From contig NZ_CP080627.1 of NCBI RefSeq assembly GCF_025917315.1, positions 2,232,001-2,296,000 of the forward strand: a DNA stretch of 64,000 bases. The letters run 5' to 3'. Shown piece after piece: positions 38,705 to 48,368 of the stretch. The position numbers were made by a program, and so were the translations under genes. Positions within the stretch are counted from its first letter, which is position 1; each line of letters starts with the position of its first letter. This DNA comes from Halomonas qaidamensis (GTDB lineage Bacteria; Pseudomonadota; Gammaproteobacteria; Pseudomonadales; Halomonadaceae). The notes beneath the pieces are model-generated. The model was not told the origin of the DNA and searched no databases. It saw only the letters and a program-made list of their open reading frames with translations.

Positions 38705-40411
38705 TTAACCCAACGTATCCGCTGTTACGTTCGCCGCTACAGGCTGAGTAGAGTAGTGGCGATTAATTGCACTAAGCACCCCTTTCATCGACGCACTGGT
38801 GATGCTCTCGTCGGTACCCACGCCAAACACCGCTTTGCCATCAATGCGCACTTCGACATAGGCAATTGCTTCAGCATCCGCGCCTTGGCCACGGGAATGC
38901 TCGTGGTAGTCAATAATTTCCACATCATGGCCGCTGACGACCAACGCTTTCACGAAGGCAGCTAGGGGGCCGTTGCCTTCACCGGACACCGTTTCTCGAT
39001 TACCACTGTTTTCTAACACGGCTTCTAGCGCTACTTTAGGGCTATCCGGCTCAGAAGAGAGGCGATGACTAATCAGCGCCAGCGGAGAATGCTGTTCAAG
39101 ATACTCATCGGCAAACGCTTGATAGATCATTTGCGAGGTAATTTCACGCCCAGTGCGGTCGGCCACTTCCTGTACCACTTGGCTAAACTCGATAGAGAGC
39201 CTGCGCGGTAGCTCAATGCCGTGCTCTTGTTCCAGCAGATAGGAAATACCGCCTTTGCCTGACTGGCTGTTAACGCGAATCACCGCTTCATAACTGCGCC
39301 CCACATCCAGCGGGTCGATCGGCAGATATGGCACATCCCAAAGCGCTTCAGGATGGGCGCGACGGTCTGCCATACCTTTTTTGATGGCATCCTGGTGCGA
39401 GCCAGAGAACGCGGTAAATACTAGATCGCCCACGTAAGGGTGGCGTGGATGAACGGGTAACTGGTTACAGTACTCCACCTCGCGCATGACCGGCGTGATG
39501 TTAGAAAAGTCGAGGTTCGGGTGAACACCTTGGGTGTACATGTTCATGGCCAGCGTGACGATATCCACGTTGCCAGTGCGCTCGCCGTTACCAAACAGCG
39601 TGCCTTCGACCCGATCAGCCCCGGCCATCAACGTTAGCTCTGCTGCCGCAACGCCTGTTCCCCTATCATTATGGGGATGAACACTGACAATTAACGTGTC
39701 GCGTTTTTTAACATGGCGGCAGAACCACTCAATTTGGTCGGCGTAGTTATTCGGTGTGGCGACTTCGACGGTGGCCGGTAAATTAACGATCATCCGGTTA
39801 TCAACGCTAGGCCCAAACGTGTCCATCACCGCTTCGACAATCTCTACCGCAAAGTCCATTTCGGTAGTGGTAAACAGCTCCGGCGAGTACTGGAAGGTCC
39901 AATTAGTGTTTGGGTTGGCGGCCATCAAATCGCGGATTTGTGCTGTGGCATCCACCGCGATCTGAACACACTCCGTTTTATCCACATTAAACACGATGCG
40001 ACGAAACATCGGGTCGGTGGCGTTATAGACGTGGACAATAGCGTTTTTAGCGCCTTCAAGCGCTTCAAAAGTGCGCTCAATCAAGTGTGGGCGCGCCTGA
40101 GTCAGCACCTGAATGGTCACATCGTCAGGGATTTTATCCTGCTCTATTAACGCACGGACAAAGTCAAAGTCGGTTTGCGACGCTGATGGAAAACCAACCT
40201 CAATCTCTTTAAACCCCGTCTTCAGCAACAGATCAAACAAGCGCTGTTTACGCTCTTGATCCATCGGGTCAATTAACGACTGGTTGCCATCACGCAGGTC
40301 AACGCTGCACCAAATGGGTGGCGTTTCAATACGCTGGCTTGGCCACTGGCGATCGGGCAGGTCAACGGCCACAAAAGGACGGTATTTTTTAGAGGGGTCA
40401 GATAGCATCAT
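38705..40411 (-). CDS. leuA: 2-isopropylmalate synthase
   Basis: LeuA condenses acetyl-CoA with 2-oxoisovalerate, the first committed step of leucine synthesis. The 568-residue chain has the TIM-barrel catalytic domain with [15 protein letters not shown] near residue 37 and [11 protein letters not shown] near residue 242 (metal His), and the C-terminal LeuA dimerisation/allosteric domain with [13 protein letters not shown]. This is the longer LeuA type seen in Pseudomonas and Corynebacterium. The ATG at 40411 has GAAAGGAG eight bases upstream. It is only 16 bases after the sodium channel gene, with no obvious promoter or leucine attenuator between them, so transcription through the channel gene is likely. 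Confidence 0.96.
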   Translation of the reverse strand: MMLSDPSKKYRPFVAVDLPDRQWPSQRIETPPIWCSVDLRDGNQSLIDPMDQERKQRLFDLLLKTGFKEIEVGFPSASQTDFDFVRALIEQDKIPDDVTIQVLTQARPHLIERTFEALEGAKNAIVHVYNATDPMFRRIVFNVDKTECVQIAVDATAQIRDLMAANPNTNWTFQYSPELFTTTEMDFAVEIVEAVMDTFGPSVDNRMIVNLPATVEVATPNNYADQIEWFCRHVKKRDTLIVSVHPHNDRGTGVAAAELTLMAGADRVEGTLFGNGERTGNVDIVTLAMNMYTQGVHPNLDFSNITPVMREVEYCNQLPVHPRHPYVGDLVFTAFSGSHQDAIKKGMADRRAHPEALWDVPYLPIDPLDVGRSYEAVIRVNSQSGKGGISYLLEQEHGIELPRRLSIEFSQVVQEVADRTGREITSQMIYQAFADEYLEQHSPLALISHRLSSEPDSPKVALEAVLENSGNRETVSGEGNGPLAAFVKALVVSGHDVEIIDYHEHSRGQGADAEAIAYVEVRIDGKAVFGVGTDESITSASMKGVLSAINRHYSTQPVAANVTADTLG

Positions 40412-40427
40412 GGCAGCGCTCCTTTCG

Positions 40428-41345
40428 TTACTCTGTTCTAGGTAAGCCGGTTCTAGGTAAGCCGGTTTTAGGCAACCCTGTTTCAGATAGGTCGGCTTGG
40501 TCGTTTAGCGTCGTTGGGGCGCCTTTTTGAACCATCGCAGCTTCCATACGATCAAGTTGAGCTTTTAACGTATGCACGTCGCTTCGAAGTGCTTGCAGTT
40601 GGGCAGAGTCACCTTCACCGCTATCTAAATCCAGCTGGGCACTCTCTTTTTGCATGACGTCCAACACAATACCAATCATCATATTGAGAAAAATAAATGC
40701 ATTAAGAAAAATGAAGGTTAAGAAATAGATCCACGCATAGGGATAAACTTCCATGGTGGGGTAAAGCACAGCGGTGGCCCAGCTCTCAAATGTCGCTACT
40801 TGAAACAGTGTCAACATGGCGAGGGCAATATTACCCCAAAGGCTTTCATCAACATTGTGGAACAGGAAGCTACCAATAGCGCCGTAGATGTAAAAGATAA
40901 TAAACATCAACAGTACAACATAGCCCATCCTGGGGATGGACTTCACCAAAGCCACCAGCAGCATTTGCAGCTCAGGAATCATCGACACCAAGCGCAAGAC
41001 GCGGAAAATCCTCAGTAAACGTGCCAGCAGCACCATCTCCGAGTCGTCCATCGGTATCAGGCTAGCGGTCACGATCAGGAAATCAAACACATTCCAGCCT
41101 TTCTTAAAAAAGCTGACTAAGTTGCGCTCGGCTGCCATTCTGATCAAAATCTCAATCAGAAAGAACACCGTAACGGCAATATCTAGATAAAGCAGCCACT
41201 GCTCTATTCGAGAGGTTTCCTCATAGGTTTTCGCACCGATCACTAGTGCAGAAACCACAATGATTGATATTACTACCCCTTCAAAAAGCTTGTTGCTACG
41301 CAATTTTTCGAAGCGGGCTTGCCAGGTATTGAATGGTTCACTCAT
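40428..41345 (-). CDS. Voltage-gated sodium channel homologue (NaChBac type)
   Basis: A 305-residue one-domain ion channel that should assemble as a tetramer in the inner membrane. Six segments are visible: S1 about 22-42, S2 55-75, S3 88-105, S4 with regularly spaced arginines ([15 protein letters not shown], about 107-121), S5 about 130-155, pore loop with TFESWATAV (about 186-194), and S6 about 205-230. The filter resembles NaChBac TLESWAS, so Na+ selectivity is likely, though Phe and Thr replace Leu and Ser. A heptad-like helix follows S6 ([22 protein letters not shown]), as in bacterial Nav channels. The last residues are TGLP(K/R) repeats from a 15-bp tandem duplication. The gene diverges from the Mrp operon. 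Confidence 0.9.
   Translation of the reverse strand: MSEPFNTWQARFEKLRSNKLFEGVVISIIVVSALVIGAKTYEETSRIEQWLLYLDIAVTVFFLIEILIRMAAERNLVSFFKKGWNVFDFLIVTASLIPMDDSEMVLLARLLRIFRVLRLVSMIPELQMLLVALVKSIPRMGYVVLLMFIIFYIYGAIGSFLFHNVDESLWGNIALAMLTLFQVATFESWATAVLYPTMEVYPYAWIYFLTFIFLNAFIFLNMMIGIVLDVMQKESAQLDLDSGEGDSAQLQALRSDVHTLKAQLDRMEAAMVQKGAPTTLNDQADLSETGLPKTGLPRTGLPRTE
40435..40494. repeat. 15-bp tandem repeat extending the sodium channel C-terminus
   Basis: GTTCTAGGTAAGCCG occurs twice exactly (40435-40449, 40450-40464), followed by two diverged copies (40465-40479, 40480-40494). The unit length is a multiple of three, so it encodes the pentapeptide series [15 protein letters not shown] on the minus strand just before the stop. 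Confidence 0.9.
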
Positions 41346-41383
41346 GGAACAAGGAGTCTCTGAACGGTTAACGGCAACACTTT

Positions 41384-41411
41384 ATACTAAAACCACACAC
41401 TTACTATACAA
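41384..41411 (-). promoter_or_regulatory. Candidate sigma-70 promoter of the sodium channel gene
   Basis: On the minus strand TTGTAT (41406-41411) and TAGTAT (41384-41389) are separated by 16 bases and lie about 40 bases upstream of the channel start, which has AGGAG-type sequence (GACTCCTTGTTCC region) before it. Four of six and four of six positions match the -35 and -10 consensus. Confidence 0.45.
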
Positions 41412-41503
41412 GTGATATCCTGTTGTTTCACTTGATGTATCTCCGTCACTCAGGTGCCTATTGCGACCTTGGTGTTTTATGATTTTTTGCGCTGGATAAG
41501 CCC

Positions 41504-44335
41504 ATGACACTGCTGTGGATAGCTTTACTGCCTTTGCTAGGCGTAGTGGTACCGGCATTAAGTGCCAAACGCGGCCGCACTTTGTGCTCGCTAGCAACAA
41601 GCATACTGCCTGCGGTTGCCCTACTGCTTACATTGCTGCAAATCCCCACCCTGTTAGAAGGTGAAATGCTGCGTTTTAACGCGGCATGGATGCCCGAATT
41701 AGGCCTAGAGCTGGCATTTCGTTTAGATGGCCTGTCGCTGCTCTTTAACCTGCTGATTCTTGGCATTGGCCTTCTAATTCTATTGTATGCACATTTTTAC
41801 CTAGCCAAAGATGAACCGTTTGGACGCTTTTATGCGTTTCTCATGCTGTTTATGGCATCGATGGTCGGTATTTCGATGTCAGACAACCTTATTTTACTCT
41901 GGTTGTTCTGGGAACTAACCAGTCTTTCCTCTTTTTTATTGATTGGCTTTTGGTCTTACCGGAGCGATGCCCGTAAAGGTGCCCGCATGGCACTTACCGT
42001 TACCGGTGCCGGTGGTTTGGCACTGTTAGCGGGGTTATTGCTATTGGGCGATATGGCAGGCAGCTACCGGATGGATGACGTACTTAGCAGCGGTACTGCA
42101 ATCGTCGCTGACCCACGCTATCCGATAATGCTTGGTCTGGTTCTACTCGGTGCATTTACCAAATCAGCCCAATTCCCCTTCCAATTTTGGCTACCTCATG
42201 CCATGGCAGCCCCAACACCCGTCTCTGCTTACCTACACTCTGCCACCATGGTAAAGGCGGGTATTTTCCTAATGGCGCGTTTGCATCCCGCCATTGCGGG
42301 CAGCGAACTTTGGAGCGTGGTGGTACCGCTAGTAGGGACTATTACACTGCTTTATGGGGCCTGGTTTGCGTTATTTAAGACCGACCTAAAAGGGATTTTA
42401 GCGTTTTCAACCGTGAGTCACTTGGGTTTAATTACCGTACTGCTCGGTATCGGCAGCCCAATGGCAGTGCTAGCAGCTCTGTTTCATATTTTGAATCATG
42501 CCACTTTCAAAGCTGCTCTGTTTATGAGTGCAGGAATTATCGATCACGAAACGGGCACTCGAGAACTCAAGCAATTAGGTGGCTTGAAAAAAGCCATGCC
42601 GGTTACCGCGCTGCTGACTACCCTGGCCGCTGCTGCCATGGCTGGCGTTCCCCTCTTTAACGGTTTTCTTTCTAAAGAGATGTTCTTTACCGAAACGCTA
42701 GCTACCCCGGTACTGGGAGGTCTTAGCTGGTTACTTCCTGCGCTAGCAGCGTTAGGTGGCATTCTTTCGGTAGCCTATTCTGTGCGTTTGGTGCATGCGG
42801 TATTTTATAAACCCGCCAAAGAATCAACGCCTAAAGCACCACACGAGCCACCACACTTAATGCGCCTACCCGTGGAAATTCTGGTGGTTCTGTGCGTTTT
42901 AGTCGGACTATTTCCCGCCTTTTTTGCTACCGGTATTTTACAGTTAGCGTCCCAGGCTGTGCTGGGAGAACCACTTGATTTCCATTTAGCTATTTGGCAT
43001 GGCGTCAACCTACCTTTAATCATGAGTGGGCTGGCCTTTATTGTGGGCATTGCGCTGTATTGGCGCCACGCCGATCTACGCCGTTTCATGCAGCCATTTG
43101 CTAGTGTCGATGCCCGCCGCGTATTTGAGCGTTTTATCGTCACCCTTAGCTACCGTGCCGAGCAACTGATCACCAAGTTTGAAGGCAACTCGCTTCAGCG
43201 CTATATGGGTTGGTTACTTTTCGCGGCGTTACTGATGGGCGTAATCGGTTTGGCAAGTACTGGCAATTTAACTGGTGCTAAAGGCAATCAGCCAATTGAT
43301 GGCATCGTCTTGCTGGGTGCGGGTATGCTAATTTTTGGGGGTATAGCAACCGCTGCTACGCATCGCTATCGGTTAATCTCATTACTAATGTTATCTGTTG
43401 TAGGCCTATTCGTTGCTCTCACCTTTGCACGCTTTTCGGCCCCAGACCTAGCACTGACGCAGCTATCGGTAGAAGTTGTCACCATGATTCTGCTGATGCT
43501 AGCGCTATTTTTCTTGCCCCAAAAAACACCGCGTGAGTCGAGCCCCAAGCGCAATGTACGAGATATGCTGCTGGCAGGGGCGCTGGGCTTGGTGGTGGCT
43601 AGCCTTAACTATGCGGTGATGACACGTGAAACGCTGTCGATTTCTGAGTTCTTCGTTGAAAACAGCAAACCTGGCGGCGGCGGGTACAACGTCGTCAACG
43701 TGATATTAGTCGACTTCCGTGGCTTCGATACGCTCGGTGAAATCACGGTGCTAGCCATTGCAGGCTTAGCAATCTTTAAACTGCTAAACCGGCTACGCTT
43801 ATTCATCCCTCACAGCGATGGCGAAGGTCGCGTTTGGTCGCCTGATCGCTATCCGGCTATTTTAACGTCGATCTCAATGACCTTACTGCCGCTGGCGTTG
43901 CTGGTTTCTGCGTTTATCTTTTTACGCGGCCATAATCAACCTGGTGGTGGTTTTATTGCCGGTTTGATTACCGCTGTCGCGCTGATTTTGCTGTATATGG
44001 CGCGCGGTGTGGAGTGGGCGCAAGAGCGGCTTAACTTCCCCTTCCAACCGGTAGCCGTCGTGGGGGTAGCCATTGCAACGCTCACCGGGCTGGGCAGCTG
44101 GCTGTTGGGCTACCCGTTCTTAACGTCATCATTCGGTTATTTCACGCTGCCACTGATTGGCACCTTCGAGCTGGCCACCGCTTTGCTATTTGATCTTGGT
44201 GTTTATCTCGCCGTTGTAGGTGCAACACTGATGATCCTGGCCAACCTGGGTAAAGTTACTACTCCCCATCGGCCTGTCACAGACCCCAAAACAACGGACG
44301 ACTCCACAACGTCCAACGATAAGGAGTCCTATTAA
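41504..44335 (+). CDS. mrpA: Na+/H+ antiporter subunit A with fused subunit B domain
   Basis: The 943-residue large subunit of the Mrp (Mnh/Pha) multi-subunit Na+/H+ antiporter. Residues 1-500 are the NuoL-like proton-translocating part, with conserved [12 protein letters not shown] (about 246-257), the [18 protein letters not shown] segment and many helices; residues about 600-780 are the MrpA C-terminal part; the end (about 800-920, with [15 protein letters not shown]) is a MrpB domain fused in frame, as in group 2 Pha-type systems that lack a separate B gene. The complex exports Na+ and maintains cytoplasmic pH in salty or alkaline conditions. It overlaps mrpC by one base (TAATG). Confidence 0.95.
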   Translation: MTLLWIALLPLLGVVVPALSAKRGRTLCSLATSILPAVALLLTLLQIPTLLEGEMLRFNAAWMPELGLELAFRLDGLSLLFNLLILGIGLLILLYAHFYLAKDEPFGRFYAFLMLFMASMVGISMSDNLILLWLFWELTSLSSFLLIGFWSYRSDARKGARMALTVTGAGGLALLAGLLLLGDMAGSYRMDDVLSSGTAIVADPRYPIMLGLVLLGAFTKSAQFPFQFWLPHAMAAPTPVSAYLHSATMVKAGIFLMARLHPAIAGSELWSVVVPLVGTITLLYGAWFALFKTDLKGILAFSTVSHLGLITVLLGIGSPMAVLAALFHILNHATFKAALFMSAGIIDHETGTRELKQLGGLKKAMPVTALLTTLAAAAMAGVPLFNGFLSKEMFFTETLATPVLGGLSWLLPALAALGGILSVAYSVRLVHAVFYKPAKESTPKAPHEPPHLMRLPVEILVVLCVLVGLFPAFFATGILQLASQAVLGEPLDFHLAIWHGVNLPLIMSGLAFIVGIALYWRHADLRRFMQPFASVDARRVFERFIVTLSYRAEQLITKFEGNSLQRYMGWLLFAALLMGVIGLASTGNLTGAKGNQPIDGIVLLGAGMLIFGGIATAATHRYRLISLLMLSVVGLFVALTFARFSAPDLALTQLSVEVVTMILLMLALFFLPQKTPRESSPKRNVRDMLLAGALGLVVASLNYAVMTRETLSISEFFVENSKPGGGGYNVVNVILVDFRGFDTLGEITVLAIAGLAIFKLLNRLRLFIPHSDGEGRVWSPDRYPAILTSISMTLLPLALLVSAFIFLRGHNQPGGGFIAGLITAVALILLYMARGVEWAQERLNFPFQPVAVVGVAIATLTGLGSWLLGYPFLTSSFGYFTLPLIGTFELATALLFDLGVYLAVVGATLMILANLGKVTTPHRPVTDPKTTDDSTTSNDKESY

Positions 44336-44667
44336 TGGAAATGCTCTATGCCATTACAACGGGCATATTAACCGCCTGCGGACTCTATCTAACCTTGCGG
44401 GGACGTACCTTCCCCGTTGTCGTCGGTCTAACGCTGCTCTCTTATGCGGTCAATCTGTTTTTGTTTTCGATGGGAGGCTTAACCACTGATGGGGCTGCCC
44501 TGGTAAATGAAAATGCGAACGTTGCTGACCCATTACCCCAAGCACTGGTATTGACAGCGATTGTGATTGGCTTTGCGATGACCGCCTTTGTGGTCATTCT
44601 AGCCATGCGCGCACGCAGCGAAGTAGGTAATGACCATGTTGATGGCAAAAAGGAAGACCGCGAATGA
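44335..44667 (+). CDS. mrpC: Na+/H+ antiporter subunit C
   Basis: A 110-residue NuoK-like subunit with three membrane helices (about residues 4-22, 28-45 and 68-95). The segment VNENANVADPLPQALVLTAIVIGFA is diagnostic for MrpC, here quoted in part: DPLPQALVLTAIVIG. It overlaps mrpA by one base and mrpD by four (ATGA). Confidence 0.95.
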   Translation: MEMLYAITTGILTACGLYLTLRGRTFPVVVGLTLLSYAVNLFLFSMGGLTTDGAALVNENANVADPLPQALVLTAIVIGFAMTAFVVILAMRARSEVGNDHVDGKKEDRE

Positions 44668-46175
44668 TTCAGCATCTAATTGTTTTGCCTGTGGTGCTAC
44701 CGTTAGTTGCGGGCATCTTATTGCTTTACCAACGCCAAGGGTTAGTACGCTATAAGCGCGCCGTCAGCGTTGTTGCCTCGGTACTCTTATTATTTGTCTC
44801 AATTGCCTTAGTCAATCAAGCGGCGAGTGGTGAGATCACTTACTACGCGCTGGGTGATTGGCAGCCACCGTTTGGAGTGGTGCTGGTGCTTGATCGCTTG
44901 TCAGCATTGATGGTGCTAGTAACCGCTATTCTAGCGGTCGGCGCGGTCATTTTTGCCTGCGGCGGTGATGATGAAAAAGGCAGTAACTTTCATGGCCTAT
45001 TTCAATGGCAACTGCTCGGTATTAACGGCGCCTTTCTAACTGGCGACTTGTTTAACCTCTTCGTCTTTTTCGAAGTATTGCTTCTTGCCTCTTATGCATT
45101 ACTGCTGCATGGCGGAGGTAAAGCACGTATACAAGCTAGCGTGCACTATGTCGTGCTTAATTTAGCGGGATCGTCCCTATTTCTAATTGCGGTGGGTGTT
45201 CTTTACGGTGCAACAGGCACGCTAAATATGGCCGACATGGCGCATAAGCTGACCAGCCTGCCCGCTGAGCGCGAAGGTTTAGTCACCGCTGGGGCGTTAA
45301 TGCTGTTAGTGGTTTTTGGTTTAAAAGCCGCTATTTTACCTCTCTACTTCTGGCTGCCCCGCGCTTATGCCGCCGCGCCAGCCCCTGTGGCTGCGCTATT
45401 TGCTATCATGACGAAAGTGGGCATCTACGCTATTTTACGTGTCTATTCACTGATATTTAGCGATCAAGCGGGAAGTTTAGTCGCATTAGAGCAGCCCTGG
45501 ATATGGTGGTTAGCCTTAGCAACCTTAGCGGCAGCTGGCGTTGGCGTTATGGCCGCCCGTGATCTTCGTCTGCTAATAGCGTACTTGGTGCTTATTTCAG
45601 TAGGCACGTTACTGGCCGGAATTGGCATGCGCACTCCAGCGGCGACATCTGCACTGCTTTATTATCTTATTCATACGACGTTAATTACTGGCGGGCTCTT
45701 TTTGCTGGCAGAAATGATTGGCCTGCAGCGAGGCAAACCCGGCACACGTATCGTGAAAGGCCGCCCGTTAGTACAAGGAAATGCACTTGCGATTACCTTT
45801 TTTATCGGTGCCATTGCGGTGGCAGGCTTACCGCCATTATCTGGTGCCTTAGGAAAAGCATTGATGCTTAACGCCGCAGAAGGCGGAGAGCGTTTGTGGC
45901 TTTGGCCACTGCTACTATTGACCAGTCTTGCCTCGCTGATTGCGCTTTCTCGTGCGGGTTCTACGCTATTTTGGCGCAGCCATCGAGGTAGCCCAAGCGG
46001 CAGCACTCTCTCCCGCTATCAGTGGGTTGGCATGCTGTGGTTACTCAGTGCGGCACCGCTAATGGTTGTCTTTGCAGGTCCAGTGAGTAGCTACACTCAA
46101 GCCACAGGAGAGCAGCTAGCCAACCCACAGCTATTAATTAATACGCTTCTGCCTGATGCTGGAGACGCCCAATGA
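44664..46175 (+). CDS. mrpD: Na+/H+ antiporter subunit D
   Basis: A 503-residue NuoM/NuoN-like proton-channel subunit with about fourteen helices. The conserved acidic residue in FNLFVFFEVLLLASYAL (about residue 136) and the lysine in VFGLKAAILPLYFWLPRAYA (about residue 218) correspond to the charged residues used for ion translocation in this family. It overlaps mrpC and mrpE by four bases each, giving tight coupling within the complex operon. Confidence 0.96.
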   Translation: MIQHLIVLPVVLPLVAGILLLYQRQGLVRYKRAVSVVASVLLLFVSIALVNQAASGEITYYALGDWQPPFGVVLVLDRLSALMVLVTAILAVGAVIFACGGDDEKGSNFHGLFQWQLLGINGAFLTGDLFNLFVFFEVLLLASYALLLHGGGKARIQASVHYVVLNLAGSSLFLIAVGVLYGATGTLNMADMAHKLTSLPAEREGLVTAGALMLLVVFGLKAAILPLYFWLPRAYAAAPAPVAALFAIMTKVGIYAILRVYSLIFSDQAGSLVALEQPWIWWLALATLAAAGVGVMAARDLRLLIAYLVLISVGTLLAGIGMRTPAATSALLYYLIHTTLITGGLFLLAEMIGLQRGKPGTRIVKGRPLVQGNALAITFFIGAIAVAGLPPLSGALGKALMLNAAEGGERLWLWPLLLLTSLASLIALSRAGSTLFWRSHRGSPSGSTLSRYQWVGMLWLLSAAPLMVVFAGPVSSYTQATGEQLANPQLLINTLLPDAGDAQ

Positions 46176-46669
46176 TTGCCCCTCGCACTTGGCTTCCTAC
46201 GCCAGTATTGTCACTGCTGCTGCTATTGGTATGGCTATTACTCGTGCGTAGCTTTGCGTTTGGCCAGATTGTGTTAGGCGGCGCGCTGGCCATCCTTATT
46301 CCGTTGTTAACCCATCGTTTTTGGGATGCACGCCCGCGTATTGGCAAGCCTCTTAAACTACTGCGTTTTGCGCTTCGCGTACTGGGCGATATCGTTATTG
46401 CCAACTTTGAAGTTGCGTATTTGATCGCTAATCCGTGGCGTAAACTTAAGCCCCACTTTATTGAATACCCGCTGATGCTTGAAGAGCGCTTCACAATTAC
46501 GCTGCTCGCCAGCACCATTAGCCTGACGCCGGGCACTGTATCAGCCAATTTGCGCATGGACGGAAAGTCACTGCTTATTCATGCGCTAAATGTGGACGAT
46601 GAGGACGCGCTAATCGAACAAATACGCGCGCGTTATGAGCGTCCGCTGAAGGAGATATACGAATGCTGA
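46172..46669 (+). CDS. mrpE: Na+/H+ antiporter subunit E
   Basis: A 165-residue MrpE protein. Two N-terminal hydrophobic segments (about residues 10-48) are followed by a soluble part with the family motif TLLASTISLTPGTVSANL near residue 110 and LLIHALNVDD. It overlaps mrpD by four bases and mrpF by seven. MrpE supports assembly or stability of the complex; it has no counterpart in complex I. Confidence 0.93.
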   Translation: MIAPRTWLPTPVLSLLLLLVWLLLVRSFAFGQIVLGGALAILIPLLTHRFWDARPRIGKPLKLLRFALRVLGDIVIANFEVAYLIANPWRKLKPHFIEYPLMLEERFTITLLASTISLTPGTVSANLRMDGKSLLIHALNVDDEDALIEQIRARYERPLKEIYEC

Positions 46670-46932
46670 GCATTGCACTCGCGATTACCTTGACGCTGGT
46701 AGTGATGGCATTATTGATGAATCTTTATCGCTTAACTATTGGCCCAGACCTACCAGACCGTGTGCTGGCGCTTGACACGATGTATGTCAATTCGATTGCG
46801 CTCATTGTGCTACTAGGACTGTGGCTCAACAGCAAGACGTACTTTGAATCTGCGCTGTTAATTGCCATGCTCGGTTTCATCAGCACAGTGGCCGTATGCA
46901 AATACATTTTGCGCGGAGATATTATCGAATGA
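46663..46932 (+). CDS. mrpF: Na+/H+ antiporter subunit F
   Basis: An 89-residue three-helix membrane subunit with the family segment YRLTIGPDLPDRVLALDTM (about residues 22-40). The ATG at 46663 lies inside the end of mrpE, with GAAGGAGATAT before it. A 28-base gap separates it from mrpG. Confidence 0.94.
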   Translation: MLSIALAITLTLVVMALLMNLYRLTIGPDLPDRVLALDTMYVNSIALIVLLGLWLNSKTYFESALLIAMLGFISTVAVCKYILRGDIIE

Positions 46933-46960
46933 GCCGTGTAATCGTTAAGGAGATGCGCCA

Positions 46961-47347
46961 ATGTCATTCTTAGTTGAAGCGCTAATTTCACTGCTGCTAG
47001 TGGCAGGCGGCATTTTCGTCTTTATTGGCTCACTAGGCCTTGCCCACCTAAGAGATTTTTACATGCGCTTGCATGGCCCTACCAAGGCCACCACGCTGGG
47101 CATAGGCTGCATGCTTGTTGCTTCAATGGGCTACTTTTGGAGCGTCGATGGCAAACCGGATGTTCAAGAACTACTGATTACGCTGTTTTTATTCATCACT
47201 GCGCCAGTTAGTGCCCACTTGCTTGCCAAAACGGGCCTACATATGCAGCTCAAGCACGCTGATAAAACCCAAGGAAAACCAGTAGAACTGCGTTCAGAAG
47301 AAGTCGGTGAAAAGCCGGTACCCCACCCTGATAAAGGGCATGGCTGA
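46961..47347 (+). CDS. mrpG: Na+/H+ antiporter subunit G
   Basis: A 128-residue MrpG with three helices (about residues 7-27, 40-60, 66-85), the conserved HLRDFYMRLHGPTKATTLG stretch near residue 30, and a charged cytoplasmic tail rich in Lys, Glu and Asp. AAGGAG lies seven bases before its ATG. It is the last gene of the mrpA-G operon. Confidence 0.94.
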   Translation: MSFLVEALISLLLVAGGIFVFIGSLGLAHLRDFYMRLHGPTKATTLGIGCMLVASMGYFWSVDGKPDVQELLITLFLFITAPVSAHLLAKTGLHMQLKHADKTQGKPVELRSEEVGEKPVPHPDKGHG

Positions 47348-47375
47348 AAGAGTGAAGCAACACCGTTTAATCGTT

Positions 47376-47401
47376 AAGCGCTGGCCAAAACGCCAGCGCT
47401 T
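47376..47401 (+). terminator. Candidate terminator of the mrp operon
   Basis: AAGCGCTGGC (47376-47385) and GCCAGCGCTT (47392-47401) form a perfect 10-bp stem around CAAAAC, 29 bases past the mrpG stop. The following sequence GTTATATG is only weakly T-rich, so rho-independent termination is probable rather than certain. Confidence 0.6.
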
Positions 47402-47490
47402 GTTATATGTCACAGGCGCGAGACAGTAGTGAGGAGCGCCACTTTCCGGTAAGCTCCTTGCGTTTTGTTAGCCTGTTTTGAGGTAATTCT

Positions 47491-48324
47491 ATGTGGAGCC
47501 TGCTTAGATTGTCGGCACTGTCATTAACCACGTTGATGATAGCGGGTTGCTCAGACCCCAAAATAGACACCAGCTCAATGCCAGCCGCCGTTGTTTCCGT
47601 TGAGAAAGTGCGTGATTCTCTCCCTACCTACAAGCGCGATGAGTTTGATCAAGCCTTGACGATCATAGCCATGTCATCGTTCAGCGGCATCGATTTACTC
47701 AATGCACGTCGTATGAATGCCGCAGAAGTGGCCGAATCAGCAAATGCCTATATGCACGGCCTGACAGGGGATGAGATTATTGAGCGCGCCGACAGAATGC
47801 TGCGCGAACGTCGCGCCCGCGAACGAGAGCAGGCACTGCAAACGCTTGATCGTCTAGAAAATAAGCAGGCGAATGCAACATATGACCAGCAACAACGCGC
47901 ACAGGTACGTCTTGAAAATGCTGATTACTACATTAGTACTAGCCCCTACGGTGCCTTTGAACCTGTCATTGACCTTCAGGTAACCAATAATTCTGATCAG
48001 GTGATTTCAGAACTATTGTTACATGGTGTCCTAACCAGTCCGGACCGCGAAACACCCTGGGTCGATGAAACGTTTTATTATGTGATTGCTGATGGTTTAG
48101 CGCCCGGCGAGACTGACCAATGGAGCCTTGCTCCCAACCGTTTCGGTCCCTGGGGAAATAACCAAATTCCTCGCGACACAAAACTTACCTTAACACTACA
48201 AGGGGTAAATGACGTGCAAGGTAATCCGCTGTGGAATTCACCACCGCTCAGCGAAAACGAAACTGCTAAGCTAGAAGCGCTACGCGCTGAATATGGTGGT
48301 GTGAACACGCATACAGACAACTAG
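47491..48324 (+). CDS. DUF6694-type lipoprotein, function unknown
   Basis: A 277-residue lipoprotein. The N-terminus has a lipobox, MIAGC with the lipidated Cys at residue 20 (SDPKI follows; Asp at +3 rather than +2). Residues 25-85 resemble small DUF6694-like lipoproteins (SVEKVRDSLP, then EFDQALTIIA and GLTGDEIIERA); residues 95-135 form a charged helix probably coiled coil (RERRAREREQALQTLDRLE); the C-terminal part (about 140-260) looks like a beta-sandwich with FEPVIDLQVTNNSD and LAPGETDQWSL. No enzyme motif is seen. It stands alone between the mrp operon and serB. Confidence 0.82.
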   Translation: MWSLLRLSALSLTTLMIAGCSDPKIDTSSMPAAVVSVEKVRDSLPTYKRDEFDQALTIIAMSSFSGIDLLNARRMNAAEVAESANAYMHGLTGDEIIERADRMLRERRAREREQALQTLDRLENKQANATYDQQQRAQVRLENADYYISTSPYGAFEPVIDLQVTNNSDQVISELLLHGVLTSPDRETPWVDETFYYVIADGLAPGETDQWSLAPNRFGPWGNNQIPRDTKLTLTLQGVNDVQGNPLWNSPPLSENETAKLEALRAEYGGVNTHTDN

Positions 48325-48368
48325 CCAAAGGCGGTGCTAATGACCGCCTGTTCGCTCGACAGCGCGCG

